64,000 bases of DNA from [Clostridium] viride DSM 6836 (GTDB taxonomy: Bacteria; Bacillota; Clostridia; Oscillospirales; Oscillospiraceae), in contig KK211198.1 in assembly GCA_000620945.1 (NCBI GenBank), positions 248,001-312,000 of the forward strand, read 5' to 3'. A program made the translations under genes and the position numbers. Position 1 is the stretch's first letter; the number at the start of each line of letters is the position of its first letter. The notes below the pieces were generated by a model, which saw nothing but the letters and a program-made list of their open reading frames with translations, made no database searches and had not been told where the DNA came from. Positions 40,125-49,146 of the stretch are shown here, piece after piece.

Positions 40125-43000
40125 TGGCCCGCATCATTCTCAAGTGCCCCTACCTCAAAGGCGGGGAAAAGACTGCTGCCCATTTAAGCAACCTCGTCAA
40201 ATACATTGCCACCCGCGACGGCGTAGAAAAAATGGAAAGTGGTCATAAGCTCTGGCACTCCACCAAAAAACAAAAGGATTTGATTGCACAGATACTCCGG
40301 GAGTTTCCCGATGCCAAGGAACTGTTTGAATATGAGGATTACCTCGAAAATTCCAACCGGGGAAACGCCTCCGAATTCATCACCATCGCATTGGAACGGC
40401 ATCTTGATAAAATCAGCGGCCGGGAAAAATATCTGGACTACATCGCAAACCGTCCCCGTGTCGAAAAGTTTGACAGCCATGGCTTATTCACAGCCGGTGA
40501 CGATCCGCTAGTTTTATCACAGGTCGCTGATGAAGTAGCCAACCACACCGGAAATGTGTGGACTCCGATTATTTCTCTCCGGCGTGAGGATGCCGCACAG
40601 ATGGGATATGACAATGTACTTGCATGGAAGGCTCTGCTTTCTGAAAAGGCTGTGGAAATTGCGGAGAACATGAAAATCCATCCTGACCATCTGAAATGGT
40701 ATGCCGCCTTTCACAATGAATCGCACCATCCGCATATTCACATGGTCTGCTATAGCACCGACCCAAGAGAGGGCTATCTTACGAAACAGGGCATCAAAAA
40801 AATGAAGTCCTCTCTGGCAAATGAGATTTTTCGTCAGGAGCTCATTCCGCTCTACGGAGAAAAGACGCAGCGGCGGGATGACCTGAAGGAACAGGCGGCC
40901 GAGTCCATGAGGGAGATGATCCGTCAGATGAAAGGCGGCGTTTTACAGAGCGGCCGCATGGAGCAGCTCATTACACACCTTGCTGAGCGCCTGCAAAACA
41001 CCTCCGGTAAAAAACAGTATGGCTATCTCAAAGCAGACCTGAAAAATGTGGTGGATGAAATCGTGGATGAGCTTGCCAAGGACAGCCGTATCGCAGAAGC
41101 CTATCGCCTGTGGTGGGAGGTCAGGGGCAGGATCGAATCCATCTACACCGAAACACCGTCAGAGCCGCCGCCCCTTTCCCGCTGTGATGATTTTAAGCCC
41201 ATCCGCAACATGGTCATTCAAGAAGCATTGCTGATTGGGAGCATGACCTTTGAGGAACCGGCATCTGTGGAAACAGCCCTGCCGGAGTCGGAGGATGATC
41301 TGGAGATGCCCTCCTCTGACATGGCGGATGAAGAAGATCAGGAACCGGCAGATGATTCCGGGGAACGGTCCTCCAGCGATGAAGCCTCTGCCGATAAGGA
41401 ATCCTCCGACTCATGGTGGACGGATGGCTACAAACAGGCAAAGCAATATTTATATGGCGATGAGGATGCCGGAATTTTGCAGGATTTTGAAAAAGCCCAT
41501 GAACTCTTCCTCATGGAAGCGGAGGCAGATAACCCTCTCGCCTTATGTGACCTGGGCAGAATGTCTGCGGATGGTCTTGGCTGCGAAGCGGACGCCGATG
41601 AAGCATACCGCTGGTACGAAAAGGCCCTTGCTGTTTTCCATGCTGCCGAGGAAGAAAAACCTTGGAAGTACACCGAGTACCGTATCGGCAAAATGTATGC
41701 CGCCGGACTTGGCACAGAGCAGGACTATCTGCAGGCGGCGGATTGGCTCACCCTGTCTGCGGATGAGAATTACAAGTACGCACAGTATTCTCTTGGCGGC
41801 CTGTATTACCATGGCAAAGGTGTGGATCAGGATCATGAATCTGCCTTTGCCCTCTACACCCGCTCGGCAGACCAGAGCTTCCCCTATGCCAGTTTTGAAC
41901 TTGGTAAAATGCTGAGGGACGGAATTGGCTGTGTAAAAAATCAGCAGGACTCTGACCGTCGTTTCAAGGAAGCCTTTCTCGGTTTTGTTTCCCTGGAGGA
42001 ACAGGGCCATGATGATAAGCTCCAGTACCGTTTGGGCTGGATGCTTCTGAATGGTGTGGGTACCGACAAGGATGAAGCCAGGGCAAAGGAATACTTTGAA
42101 AAAGCGGCATTCGTGGGAAACCCCTTTGCCTACCACCAGCTTGCCAAGCTTATCCTCTCCGATGAAAAAGCACCACAGCAGGATGTGGAGAAAGCCCTCG
42201 GCTACCTCAAAAAAGCGGTGGAGGCTGAGAATCCCTATGCCGCATATTTTCTCGGCAAGCTCTATGAAAAGGGACAGCACGTTCCGCAGAATATCGCAGA
42301 GGCAATACGGCTTTATACCCTTTCCGCAGGACAGGATAATGACTTCGCCGCATACCGGCTCGGCAAGCTGTACCTCGGCGGTGAGGGCGTACTGAAGGAT
42401 GTGGAGTCCGCCATTCGCTGGATGACCTTTGCCGCCGACAGAAAGAACCAATTTGCTGAATATGCCCTCGGCGTCCTCTACTTCAAGGGGGAGGATGTTC
42501 CGAAGGATGTTCCCAAAGCTCTGGAATACCTAAAACGGTCTGCCGGTCAGGGCAATCAATTTGCACAGTACCGGCTGGGCAAGATTTACCTTATGGGCGA
42601 GGATGTGCCAAAGGATATTCAGACTGCCCTGCAATTTCTGACGGCTGCCGCAGAACAGGGAAATCAGTATGCGCAGTACACCCTCGGCAAGCTGTATCTG
42701 ATGGGAAAAGATGTCCCCAAAGACAAAGAAACTGCCGTCCGCTGGTTTACCCTCTCGGCAGCACAGGGCAACATTTACGCCCAATTTTTCCTCGGCCATA
42801 TAGATGATTTCAAAGACCCCTCCGTTCTGCTGGCGGGAACACGGCTCCTGCATCACATGAGCCGTGTTTTTGCAGACAACGCCCCACCGCTGAAACCACC
42901 CGGCCAGAGAACCGACCGTAAGCTCCTCCGCAAGCTCCGTGAGAAAAAGCAGGCGCAGGGCCATGCGAGGGATGACCACGAACAGACCATGTCATTATAA
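40124..43000 (+). CDS. MobP-type relaxase with C-terminal Sel1 repeats
   Basis: The 958-residue protein has an N-terminal relaxase domain (residues about 1-400) with the His cluster FHNESHHPHIHMVCYS (metal-binding HPHIH) and likely catalytic Tyr residues near the N-terminus (KYIATRDG region). An acidic linker (about 385-430) leads to about eleven Sel1-like repeats (GRMSADGLGC, GKMYAAGLGT, GGLYYHGKGV, GKLYLMGKDV and others, about 430-895). The relaxase nicks oriT and leads the DNA into the recipient. Sel1 repeats scaffold protein contacts. The protein ends DDHEQTMSL, a Met tail. Confidence 0.88.
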   Translation: MARIILKCPYLKGGEKTAAHLSNLVKYIATRDGVEKMESGHKLWHSTKKQKDLIAQILREFPDAKELFEYEDYLENSNRGNASEFITIALERHLDKISGREKYLDYIANRPRVEKFDSHGLFTAGDDPLVLSQVADEVANHTGNVWTPIISLRREDAAQMGYDNVLAWKALLSEKAVEIAENMKIHPDHLKWYAAFHNESHHPHIHMVCYSTDPREGYLTKQGIKKMKSSLANEIFRQELIPLYGEKTQRRDDLKEQAAESMREMIRQMKGGVLQSGRMEQLITHLAERLQNTSGKKQYGYLKADLKNVVDEIVDELAKDSRIAEAYRLWWEVRGRIESIYTETPSEPPPLSRCDDFKPIRNMVIQEALLIGSMTFEEPASVETALPESEDDLEMPSSDMADEEDQEPADDSGERSSSDEASADKESSDSWWTDGYKQAKQYLYGDEDAGILQDFEKAHELFLMEAEADNPLALCDLGRMSADGLGCEADADEAYRWYEKALAVFHAAEEEKPWKYTEYRIGKMYAAGLGTEQDYLQAADWLTLSADENYKYAQYSLGGLYYHGKGVDQDHESAFALYTRSADQSFPYASFELGKMLRDGIGCVKNQQDSDRRFKEAFLGFVSLEEQGHDDKLQYRLGWMLLNGVGTDKDEARAKEYFEKAAFVGNPFAYHQLAKLILSDEKAPQQDVEKALGYLKKAVEAENPYAAYFLGKLYEKGQHVPQNIAEAIRLYTLSAGQDNDFAAYRLGKLYLGGEGVLKDVESAIRWMTFAADRKNQFAEYALGVLYFKGEDVPKDVPKALEYLKRSAGQGNQFAQYRLGKIYLMGEDVPKDIQTALQFLTAAAEQGNQYAQYTLGKLYLMGKDVPKDKETAVRWFTLSAAQGNIYAQFFLGHIDDFKDPSVLLAGTRLLHHMSRVFADNAPPLKPPGQRTDRKLLRKLREKKQAQGHARDDHEQTMSL

Positions 43001-43016
43001 CGATTGGAGGATAACC

Positions 43017-43136
43017 GTGAAGAAACAGAAAAAGAAAATTGAGCAGCCGCCGATCAAAGAGAAATCGCTCCAGACCTATTGCCGTCCTGTAAAAAGGGCG
43101 GCTTTTTTTCATAGAATCGGCACTCGCCATAAATAG
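43017..43136 (+). other. Possible 39-residue leader ORF with terminator
   Basis: A GTG start after TTGGAGGATAACC opens a short basic ORF (MKKQKKKIEQPPIKEKSLQT...). Its 3' half contains the terminator at 43081-43109. It may be a leader peptide or simply a remnant. Confidence 0.3.
43081..43109 (+). terminator. Rho-independent terminator
   Basis: GCCGTCC (43081-43087) pairs with GGGCGGC (43096-43102) with one GU, then T7. It separates the relaxase transcript from the primase-like gene. Confidence 0.75.
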
Positions 43137-43146
43137 GAGGGGGATC

Positions 43147-44565
43147 ATGGGTGTATATGTGCATTTTACAGATGACCAGAAATACCGTGCCAACAATGTA
43201 GACCTCGTGGATTTTCTCCATCGGCGCGGTGAGAAGCTAATCCCCAGCGGCCGGGATAAGCGGTTGGCGTCCGACCACAGCATTACCGTCCGGGGAAACG
43301 AGTGGTACGATCACTCTGCAGAGAGCGGCGGGTATGCCATTGACTTCGTGCGACAGTTCTATGGCCTCACCTTTCCTGAGGCTGTAACCATGCTGCTGGG
43401 CGGTGAGCAGGGCGAAGTCTATCGACCCGCCTCACAAAAGAAACAGGAGGCGAAACAGCCCTTTGCCCTTCCGAATCCCCACAGCGATATGCGCCGCGTC
43501 TATGCGTACTTGGTGAAAACCCGGCTCATCGACCGTGAAGTGGTCAGTTACTTTGCCAAGGCGAAGCTCCTGTATGAGAGCTGTGAAAAATCTAAGGACA
43601 GCATGAAGGAATACCACAATGCGGTTTTTGTGGGATACGATGAAAACGGAGTTCCCCGCCATGCCCATAAACGAGGGCTCTATACCGAGGGAACCGGCTT
43701 CAAAGGAAATGTGGATAGCTGCGATCCGGCATACAGCTTCCACCACATCGGCACAAGTAACCACCTCTATGTGTTTGAGGCTCCCATCGACTTGCTGTCT
43801 TACATCACCCTGCATCCCAACGACTGGCGGAACCACAGCTATGTGGCGCTCTGCGGTGTTTCCGAATACGCCATGCTGAAGATGCTGGAGCTGCATCCGA
43901 ACCTAAACCATGTGGTTCTGTGTCTGGATCATGACGAGGCGGGGATCGAAGCCTCGGAGAAATATCACGATCTGCTCATAGAAAAGTGTGTTTCATGTGA
44001 TAGGGATTTGTCCATACACAAGGACTGGAACGAGGATATCAAGGCAAATCACGGATTACCGGCAATCCCTGCTGAGGAACATCCCCAGCATTTAATCCGG
44101 GATGAAATATGCCGGGAGCTTACCGAAACGTCAATGACTGTGAAATCCAACTGTTCCGCCAACACCCTGTCAGCCCTGCTCGTAAAAGCCCGATCCCATC
44201 TGCATTGGGGACAATTTTCAGGGGTGGATGAATGTCTGAGGGAAATGTGTCGCCTCTCCATGGCTGCTGCTGCGAGGGAGTATCGGCAGATGGATCACAG
44301 CCGGAATCTCTCCACGGTGCAAAGCCGCCTGCATAGTGGTTTCAGGACTTATGAAAACCGCGGACATCTGAAAACCCGGCTGGATTTACTGGAATCCGAT
44401 ATCATGGCTCTGCAGGGCTTTGAGCGTGTGGTGACCGCCGGTGAAAAGGAAAAGCTGGCAGAGTGCTATGAACGCATTGCCTCCCACGGCCTCAAAGGAG
44501 CGATCCTGCTGGAGAAATACCGGCAAAAGATGGAGCAGACCCAGGAAATGAAACTGTCTATGTAA
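43147..44565 (+). CDS. DUF3991/TOPRIM primase-like protein
   Basis: The 472-residue protein has an N-terminal zinc-free CHC2-like segment (NNVDLVDFLHRRGEKLIPSGRDKRLASDHSITVRGNEWYDHSAESGGYAIDFVRQFYGLTFPEAV) and a DUF3991 region. A TOPRIM domain with the acidic motif NHVVLCLDHDEAGIEASEKYHD (about 255-285) follows. It resembles primase-like proteins of ICEs that make complementary strand primers in the recipient. It ends TQEMKLSM, a Met tail. Start after AGGAGGGGGATC. Confidence 0.8.
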   Translation: MGVYVHFTDDQKYRANNVDLVDFLHRRGEKLIPSGRDKRLASDHSITVRGNEWYDHSAESGGYAIDFVRQFYGLTFPEAVTMLLGGEQGEVYRPASQKKQEAKQPFALPNPHSDMRRVYAYLVKTRLIDREVVSYFAKAKLLYESCEKSKDSMKEYHNAVFVGYDENGVPRHAHKRGLYTEGTGFKGNVDSCDPAYSFHHIGTSNHLYVFEAPIDLLSYITLHPNDWRNHSYVALCGVSEYAMLKMLELHPNLNHVVLCLDHDEAGIEASEKYHDLLIEKCVSCDRDLSIHKDWNEDIKANHGLPAIPAEEHPQHLIRDEICRELTETSMTVKSNCSANTLSALLVKARSHLHWGQFSGVDECLREMCRLSMAAAAREYRQMDHSRNLSTVQSRLHSGFRTYENRGHLKTRLDLLESDIMALQGFERVVTAGEKEKLAECYERIASHGLKGAILLEKYRQKMEQTQEMKLSM

Positions 44566-44631
44566 TCCCGGCAATAACTCCATCCCCGCTTCTGACATTC
44601 TAAATGAATTCAGAAGAAGGAGGATACTATT

Positions 44632-46455
44632 ATGCCGTCTCAGGTCTATATTTTAATTGCAGCGGCCGCCGTGATGTTTTGTGTCATCGGCGGTCTTTCC
44701 CTTTTGGCTCACTATTATACCCTAAACGGAATCAAGTCCCGCACGGTAGGTGATGGCCAGCATGGTACGGCACGGTTCGCATCAAAACAGGAAATCAAAA
44801 ATACCTATAAGCACATCCCCTTTCAGCCGGAGCTGTGGAGGCAAGGACAATGCCTCCCTACTGCCGCCGAGCAGGGAATCATTCTCGGAAGCGTAGGTGC
44901 AAAAAATAAAGTTACGGCAATGGTGGATACTGACGATGTCCACTGTCTCATGATCGGTGCCTCTGGCGTGGGGAAAACTGCATACTTTTTATACCCCAAC
45001 CTGGAATATGCCTGTGCCTCCGGCATGAGCTTCCTGACCACCGACACCAAGGGCGACCTGTATAGAAACTATGGAACTATCGCCCGCAACCACTACGGCT
45101 ACCATGTGGCGGTCATCGACCTAAGAAACCCCACCCGCTCGGACGGCAACAATATGCTCCATCTGGTGAACACCTACATGGATCAGTACCTTGCCGATGA
45201 AAACAACATTGTGGCAAAGGCAAAAGCAGAAAAATACGCCAAGATTATCTCCAAAACCATCATCAACGCCAGCAACGAGAATTACGGACAGAATCAGTTT
45301 TTTTATGATGCCGCAGAAGGACTCCTGTCCTCAGTGATTCTGCTGATTGCCGAGTATTTGCCCCCCACTGAGGTAGATGGGAAAAAGGTGGACTGCCGCC
45401 ATATCATCAGCGTGTTCAAATTGGTTCAGGACTTACTCGTGCCCAGCAAGGTAAAGGGGAAAAGTCAGTTTCAGCTATTAATGGATAAATTGCCATCCGA
45501 CCACAAGGCCCGCTGGTTTGCAGGAGCAGCCCTAAATTCCGCGGAGCAGGCTATGGCGTCGGTACTTTCCACTGTGCTATCCCGTTTGAATGCCTTTCTC
45601 GACTCCGAAATGGAACAGATTCTGTGTTTTGAAACATCCATTGATGCGGAGAAATTCTGTAACGAAAAATCCGCTCTGTTCATCGTATTACCAGAAGAAG
45701 ATTTGACCAAATACTTTATGGTCAGCCTTATGATCCAACAGCTCTACAGGGAAATCCTTGCGGTTGCGGATGAAAACGGAGGCAAGCTGAAAAACCGAGT
45801 AATGTTTTACTGCGATGAGCTCGGAACGCTTCCAGCCATCGAATCGCTCGAATTAATTTTCAGCGCCTCACGCTCTCGCCGGCTTTCTATGGTACCAATC
45901 ATACAGTCCTTCGGCCAGCTCGAAAAGAATTACGGCAAAGAGGGTTCAGAAATAATCGTGGACAATTGCCAGGACACCATCTTTGGCGGCTTTGCCCCCA
46001 ACAGCCAGACCGCCGAAGTGCTGAGTAAAGCATTGGGCAGCCGCACGATCATGAGCGGCAGCGTGAGTCGTGGTAAGAATGACCCCAGCCAATCCTTGCA
46101 GATGATGGAGCGCCCTCTCATGACACCGGACGAATTGAAATCCATTCCAAAGGGCAGCTTTGTCGTGATGAAAACCGGCACCCATCCCATGAGGACAAAG
46201 CTGCGGCTGTTCCTTGAATGGGGCATCCGTTTCGGAGAGGCTTACACCATGGAGGAAAAAGCTCATCGAAAAGTGGTCTATGCCGATAAGCAGATGCTGG
46301 AGGAAAATATCGTCCGCAAGCACACGGCCTGCCTTATGGTGGACGAAGAAACCGGGGAGATATTGGAGCCGCCGTCCAGAACAGGAACCCTTCATACCCC
46401 GGTAGCAGAACCATCTGAAAACACCATGCGCCGCCGTAATGTACTCAAAACGTAA
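44632..46455 (+). CDS. virD4: VirD4/TraG coupling protein
   Basis: The 607-residue protein has two N-terminal membrane helices, Walker A GASGVGKTAYFLYPNLEYA (residue about 105), TDTKGDLYRNYG, and Walker B FYCDELGTLPAIESLELIFSASRSR (about 390), all typical of VirD4/TraG. It feeds the relaxase-DNA complex into the T4SS. The C-terminal 60 residues are variable (ETGEILEPPSRTG). Start after AAGAAGGAGGATACTATT. Confidence 0.9.
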   Translation: MPSQVYILIAAAAVMFCVIGGLSLLAHYYTLNGIKSRTVGDGQHGTARFASKQEIKNTYKHIPFQPELWRQGQCLPTAAEQGIILGSVGAKNKVTAMVDTDDVHCLMIGASGVGKTAYFLYPNLEYACASGMSFLTTDTKGDLYRNYGTIARNHYGYHVAVIDLRNPTRSDGNNMLHLVNTYMDQYLADENNIVAKAKAEKYAKIISKTIINASNENYGQNQFFYDAAEGLLSSVILLIAEYLPPTEVDGKKVDCRHIISVFKLVQDLLVPSKVKGKSQFQLLMDKLPSDHKARWFAGAALNSAEQAMASVLSTVLSRLNAFLDSEMEQILCFETSIDAEKFCNEKSALFIVLPEEDLTKYFMVSLMIQQLYREILAVADENGGKLKNRVMFYCDELGTLPAIESLELIFSASRSRRLSMVPIIQSFGQLEKNYGKEGSEIIVDNCQDTIFGGFAPNSQTAEVLSKALGSRTIMSGSVSRGKNDPSQSLQMMERPLMTPDELKSIPKGSFVVMKTGTHPMRTKLRLFLEWGIRFGEAYTMEEKAHRKVVYADKQMLEENIVRKHTACLMVDEETGEILEPPSRTGTLHTPVAEPSENTMRRRNVLKT

Positions 46456-46466
46456 AGGAGGTTCCC

Positions 46467-46733
46467 ATGAGCTACTTCAACCACATTTATACCGCTTCGC
46501 CCGATGAGATTCCCCATCGGGCGAGGGCTGTTTATATATATATTTGTGACCGGGCAGGAAAAGGAAAGGACTGCTGGCCTGCGGTAAAGACCATTGCTTC
46601 CGATCTGCAGCTTTCCCGCAGCACCGTCAAGCGTGCCTTACATGATCTGGTGAGGGCGGGACTCATTGAAAAGGAGCCTCGCTTCCGGGAGAATGGGAGC
46701 AATACCAGCAACAGACTTATTTTAAGAAAATAG
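46467..46733 (+). CDS. Winged-helix (HTH) protein
   Basis: The 88-residue protein has a winged-HTH (KTIASDLQLSRSTVKRALHDLVRAGLIEKEPRFRENGSNTSNRLIL), as in PF13730-type helix-turn-helix domains of ICE replication initiators. It is coded right after VirD4 with AAAGGAGG. It may regulate transfer genes. Confidence 0.7.
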   Translation: MSYFNHIYTASPDEIPHRARAVYIYICDRAGKGKDCWPAVKTIASDLQLSRSTVKRALHDLVRAGLIEKEPRFRENGSNTSNRLILRK

Positions 46734-46922
46734 CAGGATGCGGCAAAGCGAAAAGACAGAGTTCCCGCCAAGGGGGTACTCCGTTTTTTTGCTGGACCGA
46801 GGTGCGGTTCGTGGTGAACCCACCGGAATCTCTCACTCTAAGAAGATATTATCACAGAAAAAGAACAAGGTGTATCTTACTATGTTTTTATGTAACATTT
46901 TGGAGATCTTCTGGAACATCCC

Positions 46923-47063
46923 GTGATACCTGACAGCGTGGAGCAGCTCGGAAAGCAGTTTAAACATTTGATACCGGAACAGATTGAAATGATTAGCGAA
47001 ATGGTGGAGGTAAATGATCAAAAAGCACACCACCTCAAAAGAAAAATGGCAGTAAACGAATAA
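46923..47063 (+). pseudogene. Remnant of a truncated gene, C-terminal piece only
   Basis: A 46-residue frame (VIPDSVEQLGKQFKHLIPEQ...HHLKRKMAVNE) continues upstream as FGDLLEHP in the same frame but lacks a start and ribosome site; a TAA precedes it. Probably the surviving end of a gene broken when the cargo entered. Confidence 0.4.
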
Positions 47064-47086
47064 GAGTCTCTCTCAGAGGCTCTTTT
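47062..47086 (+). terminator. Rho-independent terminator
   Basis: AAGAGtCTCT (47062-47071) pairs with AGAGgCTCTT (47075-47084) around a three-base loop, followed by TT. Confidence 0.6.
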
Positions 47087-47158
47087 GCTATTGATAAAGT
47101 GATTGAAAGCTATCCTTGATGTGCGAAAAAACTTTCTATAAAAAATCATGACTTCACA

Positions 47159-47187
47159 TTGACGAATTTCGATTTGAAACATATAAT
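47159..47187 (+). promoter_or_regulatory. Promoter of the arsenic operon
   Basis: TTGACG (47159-47164) and TATAAT (47182-47187) are 17 bases apart, a near-consensus sigma-A promoter 37 bases before the arsR ATG. Confidence 0.8.
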
Positions 47188-47194
47188 ATAACAT

Positions 47195-47214
47195 ATCAAA
47201 GTATTTAGATTTGA
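47195..47214 (+). promoter_or_regulatory. ArsR operator candidate
   Basis: The dyad TCAAA-N9-TTTGA (47196-47200, 47210-47214) lies just downstream of the -10 and 10 bases before arsR. ArsR family operators have this ATTCAAA/TTTGAAT form, so the repressor would block elongation or initiation. Confidence 0.6.
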
Positions 47215-47223
47215 GGTGTTGGT

Positions 47224-47559
47224 ATGAACTATTACTTAGAGAACACAAAAGTGTTCAAAGCATTGGGCGATCCCAAAAGAGCCATGATTGTGGATATGCT
47301 CTCCTGTGGAGAACTTTGTGCCTGCGAGATTTTAGAGAAGTTTGAAATGTCCCAATCCACGCTGTCCCATCACATGAAACTCCTCTGCGAATGCGGACTT
47401 GTCAAGGCACGGGCAGAAGGCAAATGGACGTATTATTCTTTGGATGATGATGCCATCGGCAAAACAAAGCAGTTTTTCTGGGCGATCACATCCGATAAAG
47501 AAAATTGTATTTGCAGAGATAAAACAAATTGTTGTAAGGGGTGTAACGAAAATGAGTAA
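47224..47559 (+). CDS. arsR: ArsR arsenic-sensing repressor
   Basis: The 111-residue winged-HTH repressor has the alpha3 metal motif ELCACEIL (CxC, residues about 31-38) and the recognition helix MSQSTLSHHMKLLCECGLVKARAEGKWTYYSL. As(III) binding releases DNA. A cysteine-rich C-terminus (NCICRDKTNCCKGCNENE) is an additional feature that may bind arsenic. It overlaps the next gene by eight bases. Confidence 0.9.
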   Translation: MNYYLENTKVFKALGDPKRAMIVDMLSCGELCACEILEKFEMSQSTLSHHMKLLCECGLVKARAEGKWTYYSLDDDAIGKTKQFFWAITSDKENCICRDKTNCCKGCNENE

Positions 47560-48097
47560 ATGTTGTTGTTCTTCTGAAAATTGCTGCCAGCCAGAGCCGA
47601 AAAAGTCAATAAACATTGATTTTCTTTATCTGGACACGACCGTTTGCGGCAGGTGCCAGGATACGGAAAAAGCTCTGGACGACGCAGTTTCCGGCGTAGC
47701 CGTGGTGCTGAATGCGTCAGGATATGAAGTCAAGGTAAATGAAGTGAACATCACAACGAGAGAGTTGGCGATACAGTATCATTTGGTCAGCTCACCGACC
47801 ATCCGTGTGAACGGAAACGATATTGCCGTGGAATCGCGGGAATCAGTCTGCGAGGACTGTGGAGAACATTGCGGTGATACCGTAGATTGCCGTGTATGGG
47901 TATATAACGGAGTCGAATATACATCCCCTCCGAAGGAATTGATCGTGGATGCCATTCTACGGGAAGTGTATAACCCCAATCAGGGCGAGCCGGAGCGTGA
48001 AGCCTATTGGCTTCCAGAAAATCTGGAAACATACTTTATAGCCAAGACACACAAGGATGAAACGGAACGTCAGGGAAAGGGCGGTGATGTGATATGA
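47552..48097 (+). CDS. DUF2703 protein of ars operons
   Basis: The 181-residue protein begins MSKCCCSSENCCQPEPKKS, a Cys-rich start, followed by a thioredoxin-like fold (LYLDTTVCGRCQDTEKALDDAV, VNITTRELAIQYHLVSSPTIRVNG). DUF2703 proteins occur in arsenic operons of Firmicutes and may bind or transfer As(III). CxxC at GRC and CCC are the obvious metal ligands. It overlaps the acr3 start (ATGA). Confidence 0.75.
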   Translation: MSKCCCSSENCCQPEPKKSINIDFLYLDTTVCGRCQDTEKALDDAVSGVAVVLNASGYEVKVNEVNITTRELAIQYHLVSSPTIRVNGNDIAVESRESVCEDCGEHCGDTVDCRVWVYNGVEYTSPPKELIVDAILREVYNPNQGEPEREAYWLPENLETYFIAKTHKDETERQGKGGDVI

Positions 48098-49146
48098 GCC
48101 AAGAAAAAAATAAAGGTATTGGCTTTTTTGAAAAATATCTAACCGTGTGGGTGCTGCTGTGCATGGCGGCTGGAATCCTTGTCGGAAAATTCCTGCCCGG
48201 CATTCCAGATGTCTTGGAAGGATTTCAATACGCCGGGCAGAACCTCCCGATTGCCGTACTCATTTGGATTATGATTTTCCCCATGATGATGAAGATTGAT
48301 TTCCAGTCTATCAAGAATGTGAGGAAAAATCCTTCAGGCATCCTTATTTCCAGCGGTAGCAGCTGGCTCATCAAGCCCTTCCTCATGTTCGGGTTAGCAA
48401 CCCTGTTTTTCAAAGTTATCTTTCAAGCCTTCATCCCAGCGGATTTGGCACAGGACTTCGTAACAGGCGCAGTATTGCTGGGCGTAGCACCCTGCACGGC
48501 GATGGTGTTTGTATGGAGTCATCTGACCAAAGGCGATCCGGCGCATACGCTTGTACAGGTTTCGGTCAATGACCTCTTGATTCTCGTATTGTTTGTGCCA
48601 TTGGTACAAATCTTGTTGGGAGTAAACGGCGTTACGATTCCTTGGGATACGCTCTTCTTTTCCATCGTATTATTCGTTGTCGTTCCGCTGGCTGGCGGCG
48701 CACTTACGCGCTTTCTGATGATACAGAAAAAAGGCATAGAGTATTTCAACGAAAGATTTCTCCCCAAGTTTGACGGCATCACGACCTTGGGGTTGCTGCT
48801 CACCTTGATTATCATTTTTTCCTTCCAAGGTGACATTATTTTGGAACAGCCTCTGTTCGTTTTGCTGATCGCAGTACCGCTGGTTCTGCAAAACGTAATC
48901 TCCGCCAACTTTACCTACTTGATATGCAAGTGGACAAAGCAACCACACAATATTGCGGCTCCGGCTTCTCTGATTGCAGCCTCGGACTTCTTCGAACTTT
49001 CTGTAGCGGTAGCAATTGCCCTTTTCGGTCCAAATTCGCCGGTTGTGCTTGCTTGTACGGTGGGCGTATTGACCGAAGTCCCCGTTATGCTTTTGCTAGT
49101 ACGCTTTATTAATAAGACCCACCACTGGTTTCTAAAGGAGGTTTAA
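48094..49146 (+). CDS. acr3: ACR3 arsenite efflux transporter
   Basis: The 350-residue ten-helix membrane protein has the ACR3 signature GVAPCTAMVFVWSHLTKGDPA with the conserved Cys, and PMMMKIDFQSIKNVRKNP near residue 70. It exports As(OH)3/AsO2- driven by proton motive force, possibly boosted by the ArsA encoded at 49723. It begins within the end of the DUF2703 gene (TATGA). Confidence 0.92.
   Translation: MSQEKNKGIGFFEKYLTVWVLLCMAAGILVGKFLPGIPDVLEGFQYAGQNLPIAVLIWIMIFPMMMKIDFQSIKNVRKNPSGILISSGSSWLIKPFLMFGLATLFFKVIFQAFIPADLAQDFVTGAVLLGVAPCTAMVFVWSHLTKGDPAHTLVQVSVNDLLILVLFVPLVQILLGVNGVTIPWDTLFFSIVLFVVVPLAGGALTRFLMIQKKGIEYFNERFLPKFDGITTLGLLLTLIIIFSFQGDIILEQPLFVLLIAVPLVLQNVISANFTYLICKWTKQPHNIAAPASLIAASDFFELSVAVAIALFGPNSPVVLACTVGVLTEVPVMLLLVRFINKTHHWFLKEV

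Larger units (their letters stand above)
46734..47158. other. Junction between conjugation module and arsenic cargo
   Basis: No complete gene is visible. The window contains a truncated frame, a terminator and the start of the arsenic promoter. Base composition shifts towards AT from here on, as expected at a cargo boundary. Confidence 0.5.

Noticed and set aside
46738-46926. 62-codon ORF after the HTH gene
   Set aside because: No ribosome site, no similarity; treated as noncoding junction.
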